Positions 32,603 to 41,893 are shown, counted from the stretch's first letter. The stretch: DNA of 64,000 nt from Bacilli bacterium (GCA_017416535.1 JAFQCG010000001.1:1-64000), one strand, 5' to 3'. Made by a program: numbers and translations. Notes: a model not told the origin generated them from the sequence alone.

Positions 32603-33157
32603 ATGAAAAAGTTAAAAGTTCTATTATTAATGTTATCTTTACTTTTAGTTGTACCTTTTGGGGTTTTTGCTGATGAAGCAAAAGAAGAAAGTAAAGAAGT
32701 TAAAGTATATTTATTCTATGGAGATGGTTGTGGTTTTTGTTCAAACTTTAAATCATGGATTTCAGAAATCGAAGATGATTATGATGATAAATTTGAACTT
32801 ATTCAATATGAAGTATGGAATAATCAAAGTAATAGCAATTTAATGGAAGCTGTTGCTGCTGCAAGAAATGAAGAACCAGGTGGTGTTCCATATATTATTA
32901 TTGGTAATCAATCATGGGATGGATTTGCTGATGAATATAAAGAAGAAATTTTAAAGAAAATTGATTCTGAATACAAACAAGATCCAAGTGAAAGATACGA
33001 TATTATGAATTATGTTGATGAAGTAGGTACTTCTACAAACAGTAATTCTTCAATCGATAAAAATACTACTCAAGATGCTTTAGTATTATTAATCGTTATT
33101 GCAGTTGGTTCTGCAGTAGTTCTTGGAATCATTGTTGCAAGAAGAAATATAAATTAA
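32603..33157 (+). CDS. Secreted thioredoxin-like protein with C-terminal TM anchor
   Basis: A 184-aa protein. Signal peptide (VLLLMLSLLLVVPFGVFA), a thioredoxin-like domain with active site CGFC (~47-50) and the cis-Pro region GGVPYIIIG (~92-100), a Ser/Asn-rich linker and one C-terminal membrane segment (ALVLLIVIAVGSAVVLGIIV) ending in basic residues. It should act outside the membrane on disulfides of surface proteins, such as the Cys-rich lipoprotein at 9981; that link is inference. AGGAGG lies upstream. Confidence 0.85.
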   Translation: MKKLKVLLLMLSLLLVVPFGVFADEAKEESKEVKVYLFYGDGCGFCSNFKSWISEIEDDYDDKFELIQYEVWNNQSNSNLMEAVAAARNEEPGGVPYIIIGNQSWDGFADEYKEEILKKIDSEYKQDPSERYDIMNYVDEVGTSTNSNSSIDKNTTQDALVLLIVIAVGSAVVLGIIVARRNIN

Positions 33158-33180
33158 AAGAAGCAATGCTTCTTTTTTTT
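33155..33180. terminator. Bidirectional terminator
   Basis: AAAAGAAGC/GCTTCTTTT around AAT, followed by T, between the thioredoxin-like gene and the convergent amidase gene. Confidence 0.8.
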
Positions 33181-34375
33181 ATGCAATTATAAGTTCTTGG
33201 CCTATTGAAAGTAAGTTTGATGTTAAGTTATTTAGTTCCTTTAATTTTTCAACCGAAATGTTATTTTTCTTCGCAATAGACCATAGTGTATCTTTAGGTT
33301 CAACAATATATATTTTATTTATATTCTCTTGTTTTGGTATTAGTAAAATATCACCAACTTGAAGATTTATTGTGGATAAGTTATTTAATTCTATTAGTTC
33401 ATCTACTGTAGTATTAAATTTTTTTGATATTGACCAAAGACTATCTCCTTTTTGAACTATATAATTCGTTGTTTGTTCTGGAATAATTGGTTCATTACTT
33501 GAAGGGATTAGTAGCTCTTGGCCTATAGTTAATATATTTGAAGTTAAGTTATTTAGTTCTTTAATACTATCAATAGTTGTATTGTATATACTTGCTATTT
33601 TATATAGTGTATCCCCTTTTTTTACTATGTAAGTACTATTATTTTCAGAATCTTGTAAATATAGTGTTGTTCCAATAGATAGTACATCTGATGTTAAATT
33701 GTTAATTCTTTTTAGCTCTTCTACTGGTATATTGAATCTTCTTGAAATACTATATAAAGTGTCTCCTTTTCTTACAATATATTCTTTATTTGATTCTTTA
33801 TTTGGTTCTATATATTCATATCCCGCATAGTCTGCAATGGCCTTTACTACACCTTCTACATAATCTTCTAGATTATTATTTAATTTTCTTATATCATTTG
33901 GATTATCTATGAATCCATATTCTATTAATAATGGTTCTGTATTACCTGTTTCTCTTAATATATAGTAATAATCTTTTGATGGATTTTCTGGAAGTACTCT
34001 TTGATATGCACTTCTTTTTATTTGTCCTTTTTCTCCTATATTATTAAGTGCTAAATTAGCAAGTGTGTTATTATTTCGAAGTGCATAGACTATTTCTGCT
34101 CCTTCTCCTCCTCCAGCATTTATATGGTTTGAAATTAGTATTGTATTTGGTTCGTTATTATATGCTTCTAATACACGTTTTATACGCTCATTTTTAGGTA
34201 AAGTCTCATCAGTGTCTCTTATTATTACTGATGGTATATTTAGCTCCTGTAGGCGCTTATACATGTACTTAGCAGCTCTTAAATTTAAATCTTTTTCTAA
34301 TACATTATTTCCTACAGCACCTGGATCTTCTCCTCCATGTCCAGCATCTACTATAACTTTAATATTGTTATTCAT
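33179..34375 (-). CDS. N-acetylmuramoyl-L-alanine amidase with four LysM repeats
   Basis: A 398-aa peptidoglycan amidase. The N-terminal Amidase_3 domain (~1-180) has zinc ligands in DAGHGGEDPG, EKDLNLR and NHINAGGG, and the catalytic glutamate in LLIEYGFIDN. Four LysM repeats follow (~200-398), each starting Y-I-V-x-K-G-D-[ST]-L or similar; the last has EPKD instead of KKGD. There is no signal peptide: the zinc domain starts at residue 5. ATG at 34375 follows AGGTGATATA. It may leave by a non-Sec route, by lysis, or act in a mother cell or forespore. Confidence 0.92.
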   Translation of the reverse strand: MNNNIKVIVDAGHGGEDPGAVGNNVLEKDLNLRAAKYMYKRLQELNIPSVIIRDTDETLPKNERIKRVLEAYNNEPNTILISNHINAGGGEGAEIVYALRNNNTLANLALNNIGEKGQIKRSAYQRVLPENPSKDYYYILRETGNTEPLLIEYGFIDNPNDIRKLNNNLEDYVEGVVKAIADYAGYEYIEPNKESNKEYIVRKGDTLYSISRRFNIPVEELKRINNLTSDVLSIGTTLYLQDSENNSTYIVKKGDTLYKIASIYNTTIDSIKELNNLTSNILTIGQELLIPSSNEPIIPEQTTNYIVQKGDSLWSISKKFNTTVDELIELNNLSTINLQVGDILLIPKQENINKIYIVEPKDTLWSIAKKNNISVEKLKELNNLTSNLLSIGQELIIA

Positions 34376-34398
34376 TATATCACCTATATTAAAGTATG

Positions 34399-34424
34399 AA
34401 AAAAGAACCAATTTGGTTCTTTTA
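34399..34424 (-). terminator. Terminator of SGNH protein gene
   Basis: AAAAGAACCAA/TTGGTTCTTTT hairpin, A-run on the left, so active on the reverse strand. It overlaps the stop of the upstream gene. Confidence 0.75.
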
Positions 34425-35954
34425 TAAGTCTTGACTATAGTCTAACATCATATTAACATACCTATTTGTAGTATCTTTATCCCAATGTACACCATCTGTT
34501 GTATTATATGTTATTTTATATGAATAGTTGTTTGGATGATTAGATGTATCCATTATTTGTATAAATAGTGGAATGTATTCCAAGTTTGTAGAATATTTTC
34601 CTTCAACTATTTTTTTCATAGCTTTATTAAAAGTATAATATTTTTTGTTTGAACGGTAGTCTTTGTCACAGGAATTTTTATTTTCATTTGTTACTACTTT
34701 TGAATTATTTGTCGCTTGGCTTACTCTTACTGGGTGCATTGCGACTACATATGATTTTACTTTATAGCCACTATTTTTTAGTGAAGCTATCTTAGTGTTA
34801 TAATTGCTGGCATAAGTATTCATAGTTGAATTTGATTCAGATATTTCATTACATGTAAAATTCTTTATTGTATTTCCTACTAATGGGAAGTATATATAGA
34901 ATGTTACATAGTTCTTTTTATTTTGATAATTATTTATTTTACTTAATGCAGTTTGAAATCCAGTACCTGTTTGATAATCATGTCCTGAACCGCTTTTATT
35001 TACATATATTAATGTATTATTATCTACACTGTAATTATAAGTTTTTGATGAATAATTTGATTTATAATCTTTCATTCTTGTAACTTGTGATGCTCCAATA
35101 ATTATAACTACTTTTTTTGTTACTGTAATTTTTGTTGTTGCAGTTTTTGCTCCGGATGCAGTTTTTGCAGTTATTGTCGCTGTTCCAATGCCTTTAGCAG
35201 TAACTACTCCATTATTTACTGTAGCAACACTTGTATCACTACTAGACCAAGTAACAGTCTTATTTGTTGCATTACTTGGAGAAACTGTCGCAGTTAATGT
35301 TGTTGTTTTATTTTTAGCATTAATACCGATAGTTGCGTTTGTTTTATTTAATTTTATTCCAGTTACAGCAACAGTTGTATTTGTAGGTTTTTGTTGTTCT
35401 GGTTTCTTTTCTTCTTGTTTTGTAGAATTATCTTCTTGTGGTATTTCTGGAATATTAAAGGTTTCATTTTTACTAGGTGTATTTGCAGATGTTTCCTCTT
35501 TTTTATCTTCAACATCTACAGTTGGTTTTTTTTCTACTGGTTTTGTTTTTGCAGTTTCCTTATTATCCTTTGGATTATTCTTGATGTATTCTTTTATAGC
35601 ATCTTGTCCTACATTTACGATTAGTACTTGAGATTTCTTTTTATCTTTTGTAGAAACTGTAACAACTGCACTTCCTTCTCCTGTTGAAATTAAATGACCA
35701 AACTCATCTACTTTTACTATATTTTCATTTGATGATGTATATACTAATTCTTCTTTATTTTCACTTGTTTCTAATTGAATACTTTCATTTGGACTTTTTA
35801 TATTTAGATTTCTTTCATATGCTAGTAATGCTTCTTTTTGTTGTTTCTTTACATCAGAAAAGAACACTATTGCTAGACCTATTCCAATTACACAGAAACC
35901 ATAAAAACATGGTAGAAAAAACTTATCTAATATTTTCCTCATTGTTATATTCAT
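34422..35954 (-). CDS. Membrane-anchored Big2 / SGNH-hydrolase-like protein
   Basis: A 510-aa protein. One N-terminal membrane segment ([19 protein letters not shown]), then a first Ig-like (Big_2) domain (~45-115, [20 protein letters not shown]), a long Pro/Lys/Glu/Thr linker, a second Big_2 domain (~193-278, [20 protein letters not shown]) and an SGNH-type C-terminal domain. In it [11 protein letters not shown] near ~290 supplies the block I Ser and DGVHW at ~487 the block V Asp/His. It should be a surface esterase acting on acylated glycans, though the central Gly/Asn blocks are not certain. AGGA precedes the ATG. Confidence 0.8.
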   Translation of the reverse strand: MNITMRKILDKFFLPCFYGFCVIGIGLAIVFFSDVKKQQKEALLAYERNLNIKSPNESIQLETSENKEELVYTSSNENIVKVDEFGHLISTGEGSAVVTVSTKDKKKSQVLIVNVGQDAIKEYIKNNPKDNKETAKTKPVEKKPTVDVEDKKEETSANTPSKNETFNIPEIPQEDNSTKQEEKKPEQQKPTNTTVAVTGIKLNKTNATIGINAKNKTTTLTATVSPSNATNKTVTWSSSDTSVATVNNGVVTAKGIGTATITAKTASGAKTATTKITVTKKVVIIIGASQVTRMKDYKSNYSSKTYNYSVDNNTLIYVNKSGSGHDYQTGTGFQTALSKINNYQNKKNYVTFYIYFPLVGNTIKNFTCNEISESNSTMNTYASNYNTKIASLKNSGYKVKSYVVAMHPVRVSQATNNSKVVTNENKNSCDKDYRSNKKYYTFNKAMKKIVEGKYSTNLEYIPLFIQIMDTSNHPNNYSYKITYNTTDGVHWDKDTTNRYVNMMLDYSQDL

Positions 35955-36018
35955 TTAACATCATCCTTTTTCTTTATTATATCAAATGTCATTAAATATA
36001 AATTGATTTTTATGTTTA

Positions 36019-36053
36019 TAAAAAAAATATTTACAAATTAATTGTAAATATCT
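36019..36053 (-). terminator. Terminator of double-HEPN gene
   Basis: AATATTTACAA/TTGTAAATATC hairpin with an A-run on the left, ~40 bp after the stop at 36091 on the reverse strand. Confidence 0.65.
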
Positions 36054-36090
36054 TGTTCTTTTTTAATTGTTTTAATTTTTATATTAACTC

Positions 36091-37629
36091 CTATTTTTCT
36101 TTTACTAGAGGTTTACTAGTTTCATCAGTTTTATTATAGCATTTTTTTGGCAAGAATGCTTCTGACTCTAAGAATTTATTAAAGGCATCTAATTCAAATA
36201 TCAGTTTTCTTATTCTTCCACTTTTTGGATCTGTATCAGTTAATGCAATTTTTCTTTCTAATGTTAGTGGTGAAATGTATACATTAACATTTCCGTGAGC
36301 TAAGCTATTTCTTACAACATCACACATGACTTTATTAAATACTTCTATAATATCTAATTCTGGATGTCTTTCTTGTTCTTTTTCAATGGATGTTTTAAAT
36401 GGATTTTCTTCACTATCAGGATCATTTATATTTCCTGTTACTAGTTCGACTGTTCCATCGTCTGGAAAATCTACTTTTTTGTAATCAAGAGCAGAAAAAT
36501 CTGGACATTGTAGACGATACATTGTTAAATACGCTTTTAAAACTAAAAGAGCTGGATAACATGATTCAAATCCATAATCATCCCCACTAAAGAACTCCGG
36601 AGTAAAGTTTGGAGTAGTTAGTGTGCTGTATAAGAACCAGAAGTGGGCATACCAGTTACTTAGCTCCCTTTTAGGATTTAAAACAAAATTTATGTGAGTG
36701 GAAATAATTCCATCTTGTACTCTATAATCAAGAGCATAAAATTTATTTCCAAATGTCTTCTCAATATAATCTTCTAAATATCTTATAGTTTCAGGTTTCA
36801 ACTTTAAAATTTCACCTGTTAGATCTTCAAAATTATTTGATTCTTTTAGTCTCTTTATAAAAGATAATACATCTATTTTGTCATCGTCATATCTTGTTTC
36901 CATCAAATGTATTTCTGGTGTTTTTTCTCCTAGACTTTCAATGTTTTTATATCTTATTTCATTAATAGACATTTCTTGCAATATTCTATGTAATGTAGTT
37001 TTATCTTTTATTGGTATTTGTCTAATGTTATATGTATACATTACTTCTGTTAAACCTAAACCTTCAATATTTGAAAAATATTCAAATATGTATTTTTCAA
37101 ATTCTAAATTTAATATCTCTGCTTCGAAATAACTTTTTATTTTTATGTTTGTATAATCTAGGTTATCTTCTTCTAATAGCACTTCAAAATTACTGTGTAA
37201 AATACCATTTCTAATTTTCTTCATTATCGATGTTGCATCTTTTTCTTTAGTTAAGTTTTTTACAATACTTAACCAATTATCGAATGGTGTTTCTTCTACT
37301 CTTTTATCATTAAATTCTTGTACTCTATCTTTTTGTCTTGTTGTTAGTTTGTCTTCTCCTATACCAGGAGATTTTTCTGCTTTTTTATAATCTCTAATTT
37401 TTTCTGTTTTTTCTATTCCTTCTTTATTTAATCCAAGAAGAGCTGTTGTGATGGTAAATAGTAAACTAAACTGTTGTTCACGCATCACTTTTGGATTATT
37501 TATTCCTTCTCTTATAAGTGATGTTCTGAAATCATTCATTTTACGTATATCGTATCCATCTTTATAAACTTCTATTAATTTTCTTAAGGCTGTATGAGCT
37601 CTACGATAGTATTTATCATAGTTTTTCAT
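36091..37629 (-). CDS. Protein with two HEPN-type R-N-x3-H motifs
   Basis: A 512-aa cytosolic protein, family not recognised by name. It carries two R-x4-H motifs in matching helical settings: R140-N141-GIL-H145 (KKIRNGILHSNFEV) and R440-N441-SLA-H445 (DVVRNSLAHGNVNV), each followed by a predicted strand pair. These are the catalytic signatures of HEPN RNases found in toxins, Abi proteins and (as a pair) in Cas13. The middle has no visible domain. Two sites in one chain could form an intramolecular active site. No CRISPR repeats lie nearby. GGGGTGATGTT precedes the ATG. It stands alone between terminators. A role in RNA cleavage is likely, in phage defence possible. Confidence 0.7.
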   Translation of the reverse strand: MKNYDKYYRRAHTALRKLIEVYKDGYDIRKMNDFRTSLIREGINNPKVMREQQFSLLFTITTALLGLNKEGIEKTEKIRDYKKAEKSPGIGEDKLTTRQKDRVQEFNDKRVEETPFDNWLSIVKNLTKEKDATSIMKKIRNGILHSNFEVLLEEDNLDYTNIKIKSYFEAEILNLEFEKYIFEYFSNIEGLGLTEVMYTYNIRQIPIKDKTTLHRILQEMSINEIRYKNIESLGEKTPEIHLMETRYDDDKIDVLSFIKRLKESNNFEDLTGEILKLKPETIRYLEDYIEKTFGNKFYALDYRVQDGIISTHINFVLNPKRELSNWYAHFWFLYSTLTTPNFTPEFFSGDDYGFESCYPALLVLKAYLTMYRLQCPDFSALDYKKVDFPDDGTVELVTGNINDPDSEENPFKTSIEKEQERHPELDIIEVFNKVMCDVVRNSLAHGNVNVYISPLTLERKIALTDTDPKSGRIRKLIFELDAFNKFLESEAFLPKKCYNKTDETSKPLVKEK

Positions 37630-37671
37630 AACATCACCCCTTTTTTTTATTTCGCCGTTATTATAACATAA

Positions 37672-37698
37672 AAGATTATACTTGTTAAGTATAATCTC
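37672..37698. terminator. Terminator of CorA gene
   Basis: AGATTATACTT/AAGTATAATCT, an 11-bp stem around GTT, with short T-runs on both sides; it lies after the CorA stop on the reverse strand. Confidence 0.65.
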
Positions 37699-37701
37699 TT
37701 T

Positions 37702-38637
37702 TTAAAACATATCTTTTTTCTTTAATAAGAAGATTACTAATATTGATGTTACTAAAGATATAATAATTACTATTGGAAAAGCATTTTCCATATGTGATAT
37801 TCTTCCTAAATCAATATTCATTCCTAAAAAAGATGAAATCATTGTAGGAATTGATAAAACAATTGTTGCTGCTGCTAAAACTTTCATGGCAATATTTAAG
37901 TTATTTGATACTACTGTTGAATATGTATCTTTAATAGATAATAATATTCCTTTATAAATAGTTGTCATTTCCATTGCTTGTTTATACTCAATAATTGCAT
38001 CTTCTAATAATTCACCATCATTTTCATATAGTGGTAAAATATTACCTTTTGCAAGTTTACCTAACACTACATCATTTGATTTTAAAGATGTCATGAAATA
38101 TACTAATGTTTTTTCAATTTCTAGCATATCTACTAAATCCTTATTTTTAGTAGATTTTTTTAATTCTTCTTCTTTCTTATCAATGTCTCTACTTACTTGT
38201 TTTAATACTTTTAAGTAAGCTGCTGCTGTATGTAATAATATTTGAATTAAGAACCTTGTTTTCTTGGCTGTTCTAAAGTTTTTTACTTTATCTTGTTTAA
38301 ATGGATTTAAAATAGGTGTTTTTTTAGGTGATACAGTAATTACATAGTTGTTGTCTGTAATTATAATACCAAGTGGAATTGTAATGTATTGATGATCTTC
38401 ATCTAAATATGGAGTATCAACTACTATCAAAGTTGCATTTCCACTTGTTTCGATACGAGGTAATTCTTCAACGTCTAACATTTTAGTAATTAAGTCTTTG
38501 TCAACTAATGTTTTTGTAACTACTTTATCTATTTCGTCATTAGTCGGGGTAGTGAGTTCCATCCAGCAATCCACTGTTATTTTTTTTGATTTTTTTAATT
38601 TTTTGTCTTGCGAATTAGTTTTATATATTTTTAACAT
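37702..38637 (-). CDS. corA: CorA-family Mg2+/divalent cation channel
   Basis: A 311-aa protein. A large cytoplasmic alpha/beta funnel domain precedes two C-terminal membrane helices (MKVLAAATIVLSIPTMISSF and NAFPIVIIISLVTSILVIFLL) joined by a short loop, with the selectivity motif GMN (FLGMNIDL) at the end of the first helix. It forms a pentameric channel bringing magnesium, or cobalt or nickel, into the cell. ATG at 38637 follows AGGAG by eight bases; a GTG nine bases upstream overlaps the site. The MpfN acidic motif of CorA loops is not conserved in the short loop (DLGRISHMENAF). Confidence 0.93.
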   Translation of the reverse strand: MLKIYKTNSQDKKLKKSKKITVDCWMELTTPTNDEIDKVVTKTLVDKDLITKMLDVEELPRIETSGNATLIVVDTPYLDEDHQYITIPLGIIITDNNYVITVSPKKTPILNPFKQDKVKNFRTAKKTRFLIQILLHTAAAYLKVLKQVSRDIDKKEEELKKSTKNKDLVDMLEIEKTLVYFMTSLKSNDVVLGKLAKGNILPLYENDGELLEDAIIEYKQAMEMTTIYKGILLSIKDTYSTVVSNNLNIAMKVLAAATIVLSIPTMISSFLGMNIDLGRISHMENAFPIVIIISLVTSILVIFLLKKKDMF

Positions 38638-38696
38638 TTTCCTCACTCCTTTTCATAATTTGTCATATTATAACATATTTTCCTTAGAAAATAAAG

Positions 38697-38722
38697 AAAA
38701 AGTTCTGTTATTCAGAACTTTT
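38697..38722 (-). terminator. Terminator of abi-htrA operon
   Basis: AAAAGTTCTG/CAGAACTTTT hairpin with an A-run on the left; it overlaps the end of the HtrA gene. Confidence 0.8.
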
Positions 38723-39829
38723 ACCTAATTTAACTTTTGCTGTTTTTTGTTTTCCGTCTCTGATATATGTTATTTCTATTGTGTCGCCTGCTTGATGTTG
38801 ATATAACTCATATCTTAAATAAGCATAGTCCTTTATTTCTTTACCAGATAATTTAATAATAACATCGCCTTTTTTTAGTCCTGCGGCTTTTGCACCAGAG
38901 CCATCTGTTGCATTAATTACAACAACACCTTCTTTAATTTTTTCATCTACTATAATTCTATTTCTATATAACAATGCTGTATCAGTGACATTTGCCATTT
39001 CTATTCCTAATACAGGCCATTCTATCTTTTTACCTGCTTCTAATGTTTTTACATGACTCATTGCATATTCTATTGGAATTGCAAATCCCATTCCTTCAAT
39101 ATCATCATCTACTAATTTTAATGAACAAATACCAATTACTTCTCCATTAACATTTAATAGTGGACCACCACTATTTCCTGGATTAATCGATGCATCTAAC
39201 TGCAATACTCTCATGACCCAGTCATTGCTTGCGGAATTTGATACACTTACTGACACCATTCTATCTTTTCCAGATAAAATACCAGAAGTAACACTTCCCC
39301 TATATTCATATCCCATAGGAGAACCTACTGTAAATACTGTGTCTCCAAGTTTCATATTTTCACTGCTTCCAATATTAGAAACTAATTTAACTTTTTCTTT
39401 TGCAATTTGAATAACTGCTAAGTCAAGATATTCATCTCCACCTAATACTTTTCCATCTACTTCTTCATCATTTGACATTGTTACTGTTACTTTATCAGCA
39501 CCTGATACAACATGGTTATTTGTAAGTAAATATCCATATTTGTTATCAGTTTTATATACAAATGCTGTTCCTGTAGATATTACTTGATCTTTTTCATAAG
39601 ATTTTACTAGTGTTGTAGCATCATATATTTTATCCACTGATGCTGCTAATGAACCTTTTTCATAAACTTGTGTTTCATTTTTTGTAACTACAGTTCCTCC
39701 TGTTGTTGTACCTAATACTTCACTTACAATTGGTGTCCATTTTAATAATGAGAACATTACTACTCCTCCAATTACGAAAGAGAAAGTAATTATAAACATC
39801 ATTTTTATTGTTTCTTTTTTCTTTTTCAT
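38708..39829 (-). CDS. HtrA/DegP-type membrane serine protease
   Basis: A 373-aa protein. N-terminal membrane anchor (MFIITFSFVIGGVVMFSLL), a trypsin-like domain with the triad in TNNHVVSG (His), YLDLAVIQI (Asp) and NPGNSGGPLLN (Ser), then one PDZ domain from ~275 (GVVVINATDGSGAKAAGLKK, GDVIIKLSG). It degrades misfolded exported proteins at the outer face of the membrane. Its start codon overlaps the stop of the Abi_2 gene (ATGA), an unusual coupling of a quality-control protease with an abortive-infection-type gene. Confidence 0.95.
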   Translation of the reverse strand: MKKKKETIKMMFIITFSFVIGGVVMFSLLKWTPIVSEVLGTTTGGTVVTKNETQVYEKGSLAASVDKIYDATTLVKSYEKDQVISTGTAFVYKTDNKYGYLLTNNHVVSGADKVTVTMSNDEEVDGKVLGGDEYLDLAVIQIAKEKVKLVSNIGSSENMKLGDTVFTVGSPMGYEYRGSVTSGILSGKDRMVSVSVSNSASNDWVMRVLQLDASINPGNSGGPLLNVNGEVIGICSLKLVDDDIEGMGFAIPIEYAMSHVKTLEAGKKIEWPVLGIEMANVTDTALLYRNRIIVDEKIKEGVVVINATDGSGAKAAGLKKGDVIIKLSGKEIKDYAYLRYELYQHQAGDTIEITYIRDGKQKTAKVKLGKSSE

Positions 39830-40776
39830 TCTGTGTCCGAACTCCTTTCAATTTTAGCTAGTTCTTTCCAATTAGTAGGGAATCCCATACGATTAAATAC
39901 TCTTTCAATTTTAATTGTATGAAGATTATAATTTAATGTTTGAATTATATTTTCTAATTCCATAGTCATATTCTTAAACTCTTCTGTTTGTAGCATTTGT
40001 TTCATAATAATTACTAATGCGAATAAGTCGTGTTTTCCGTAGATATATTCTCCTTCTTCTTTTGGTATATCTAATAGTCTATGATAAATAGTGTCATCTA
40101 TTGCTTTTTGTGTCTTATTTTCAAATAAGATATCTTCGTGAGCACATAGATTTCTATAATTAGCTAAAATTGGTAAATATGTTTGAAAATCATCAGTTTC
40201 AATGCCATATGTTCTTGCGATATCTCTTTGATCTTCTGCCTTTAATACTGAGTACATTTCACTTACGATTCCAAATGATAATACCTTAACTAAGATCCAT
40301 AGTGGAATATATCCATAGTTTGATACATAGTGAAGTGTTGCAGTATGTTGAGAACCATTTACTCTTATTTGTCTTTTCATCTTCTTTAATAAGTCATTTA
40401 ATTGACGTTGTTTATCAGGATGTTGAGTAAAGTTCTTTGGCTTTAAATAATCACGTTCACGATATCCATACTTTTTAGACAGTTGATATGAAGTAACTGA
40501 TTTTAAGTTATTTTCAATTACTAATAGGTATTTAAAGAAAACATTTCTAATTGAACGATCAAATAAGAATAAACTATATAGTTCTTCAAATGTTGTTCCT
40601 TCTAAATAGTCATTATCTTCTCTTCTTTTCATAAACAAATGACGATATCCATTTAAAAAGAAATAATTTTCACGTAAAAGAACTACTTTTGCATATTCTT
40701 CATCATTAATAATCATACCCCTATGTTTAAGTATTTCTATTTGTTCATCTAAATTTTTAAATTGTTTCCCTATCAT
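39826..40776 (-). CDS. Abi_2 (AbiD/AbiF-like) HEPN-fold protein
   Basis: A 316-aa protein of the Abi_2 family. Hallmarks: VVLLRENYFFLNGYRHLF (~29-49), FDRSIRNVFFKYLLVIENNL (~72-91), YGYIPLWILVKVLSFGIVSE and the HEPN motif ANYRNLCAHEDILF with R208 and H213. AbiD/AbiF proteins give abortive phage resistance in Lactococcus, and the HEPN site implies RNA cleavage. ATG at 40776 follows AGGTG by six bases. The gene overlaps HtrA by four bases. The 134-bp divergent region upstream contains the inverted repeat TCATACT/AGTATGA (40801-40826). Whether it is a defence gene or has been co-opted is unknown. Confidence 0.88.
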   Translation of the reverse strand: MIGKQFKNLDEQIEILKHRGMIINDEEYAKVVLLRENYFFLNGYRHLFMKRREDNDYLEGTTFEELYSLFLFDRSIRNVFFKYLLVIENNLKSVTSYQLSKKYGYRERDYLKPKNFTQHPDKQRQLNDLLKKMKRQIRVNGSQHTATLHYVSNYGYIPLWILVKVLSFGIVSEMYSVLKAEDQRDIARTYGIETDDFQTYLPILANYRNLCAHEDILFENKTQKAIDDTIYHRLLDIPKEEGEYIYGKHDLFALVIIMKQMLQTEEFKNMTMELENIIQTLNYNLHTIKIERVFNRMGFPTNWKELAKIERSSDTE

Positions 40777-40800
40777 TCTTCTCACCTAGTATAAATTATA

Positions 40801-40826
40801 TCATACTATTTCAAGAAAAAGTATGA
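40801..40826. repeat. Inverted repeat upstream of abi gene
   Basis: TCATACT (40801-40807) and AGTATGA (40820-40826) are separated by 12 bases in the intergenic region between two divergent genes. It could be an operator or part of a small RNA; short arms in AT-rich DNA make chance possible. Confidence 0.35.
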
Positions 40827-40910
40827 AAAATTATGTGTTTTTTATGTTATAATTTAGTTACCTCTATTTTTAGAGCATTATAAATTAATAGTTACAAGGG
40901 AGGTAGTACA

Positions 40911-41882
40911 ATGCCCGCAACAATTACACATGCTTACTTTGCAAAAGACGTCTTTGATATTCTACCAAGTAATATTAAAAATAGAATTGATTGTAGTAGA
41001 ATTAAAATGTTTGGACAAAGTATGGATTCCTTGATGTTTTATAATATGTTTTCTATTTTTCCTGGAAAGAAAATTAGAAATTTTTCTAATGAATTCCATA
41101 GAAGTAAAACTCAAGCTTATTTTATAAATTTAATTAATTATATTAAAGATAATAATCTAGAAAAAGATATGGATGTTTGTTCATACTTAGCTGGATTAAT
41201 ATGTCATTATGTACTTGATTCTAATATACATCCTTATGTTATATATAAAACAGGTGTATTTGATAAGAAAAGAAAGAATACATATAAATATAATCATGTT
41301 CATGATTTTATGGAGACTTTTATTGATAATGATATGGTTAAGAGAAGAGAAAAGATTAATCCATATAAGTTTAGATTAGATAAGTTTTGTTTTAATACAA
41401 GGGAGTTTTCTAGTAATCTGAATAAAACTATTGATTATAGTTTTAAGAGTACTTTTGACCTTGATAATATGAGTGATATTTATTTTAAATCGTTAAATCA
41501 GATGAAAAATGCATTATATATATTTAGAAGAGATCCTTATGGAATAAAAAAAGTATTTTATAAGATAGCAGATACTTTTACTACTAAAAGAGTATTTAGG
41601 TTTGAATCAATTAGTTATCATTATCCTTTAGAAGATAAGCATAATTATTTAAATACAAATCATAAATTATGGAGAAATCCTACTGCTTATAATATGACTA
41701 GTACCGAATCTTTTGTTGATTTATATGTTAAATCTATAAAGACAGCTAAAGTAATGATTTGTGCAAGTTTTGATTATATTAATGATAAGGATATTGATTT
41801 AGAAAAAATATTTACTAATATTAGTTATATTACTGGTCGTGATTGCGATTTAAAAAAAGAACTAAAATATTTTGAGTTTTAG
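40911..41882 (+). CDS. Zinc-dependent phospholipase C-like protein
   Basis: A 323-aa protein similar to the zinc-dependent phospholipase C family (Zn_dep_PLPC). The N-terminus PATITHAYFAKDVFDILP supplies the first His, and DVCSYLAGLICHYVLDSNIH with H-x3-D-x3-H and the later NHVHDFMETFID supply further metal ligands. No signal peptide is seen, so it is probably cytosolic, acting on a phosphoester not yet known. AAGGGAGG precedes the ATG. It is divergent from the Abi_2 gene. Confidence 0.78.
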   Translation: MPATITHAYFAKDVFDILPSNIKNRIDCSRIKMFGQSMDSLMFYNMFSIFPGKKIRNFSNEFHRSKTQAYFINLINYIKDNNLEKDMDVCSYLAGLICHYVLDSNIHPYVIYKTGVFDKKRKNTYKYNHVHDFMETFIDNDMVKRREKINPYKFRLDKFCFNTREFSSNLNKTIDYSFKSTFDLDNMSDIYFKSLNQMKNALYIFRRDPYGIKKVFYKIADTFTTKRVFRFESISYHYPLEDKHNYLNTNHKLWRNPTAYNMTSTESFVDLYVKSIKTAKVMICASFDYINDKDIDLEKIFTNISYITGRDCDLKKELKYFEF

Positions 41883-41893
41883 TTCTTTTTTGT
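41857..41893 (+). terminator. Terminator of phospholipase-like gene
   Basis: AAAAGAACTAAAA/TTTTAGTTCTTTT stem with a short loop, overlapping the stop codon, followed by T. Confidence 0.8.

Noticed and set aside
35188-35631. 147-aa gene opposite the SGNH protein
   Set aside because: It is antisense to the Big2 and Pro/Lys linker region, Val/Phe/Ser-rich by mirror composition, with no independent signals.
36000-37700. CRISPR array near the double-HEPN gene
   Set aside because: Read for regularly spaced repeats on both sides; none seen, and no cas1/cas2-like gene in the window.
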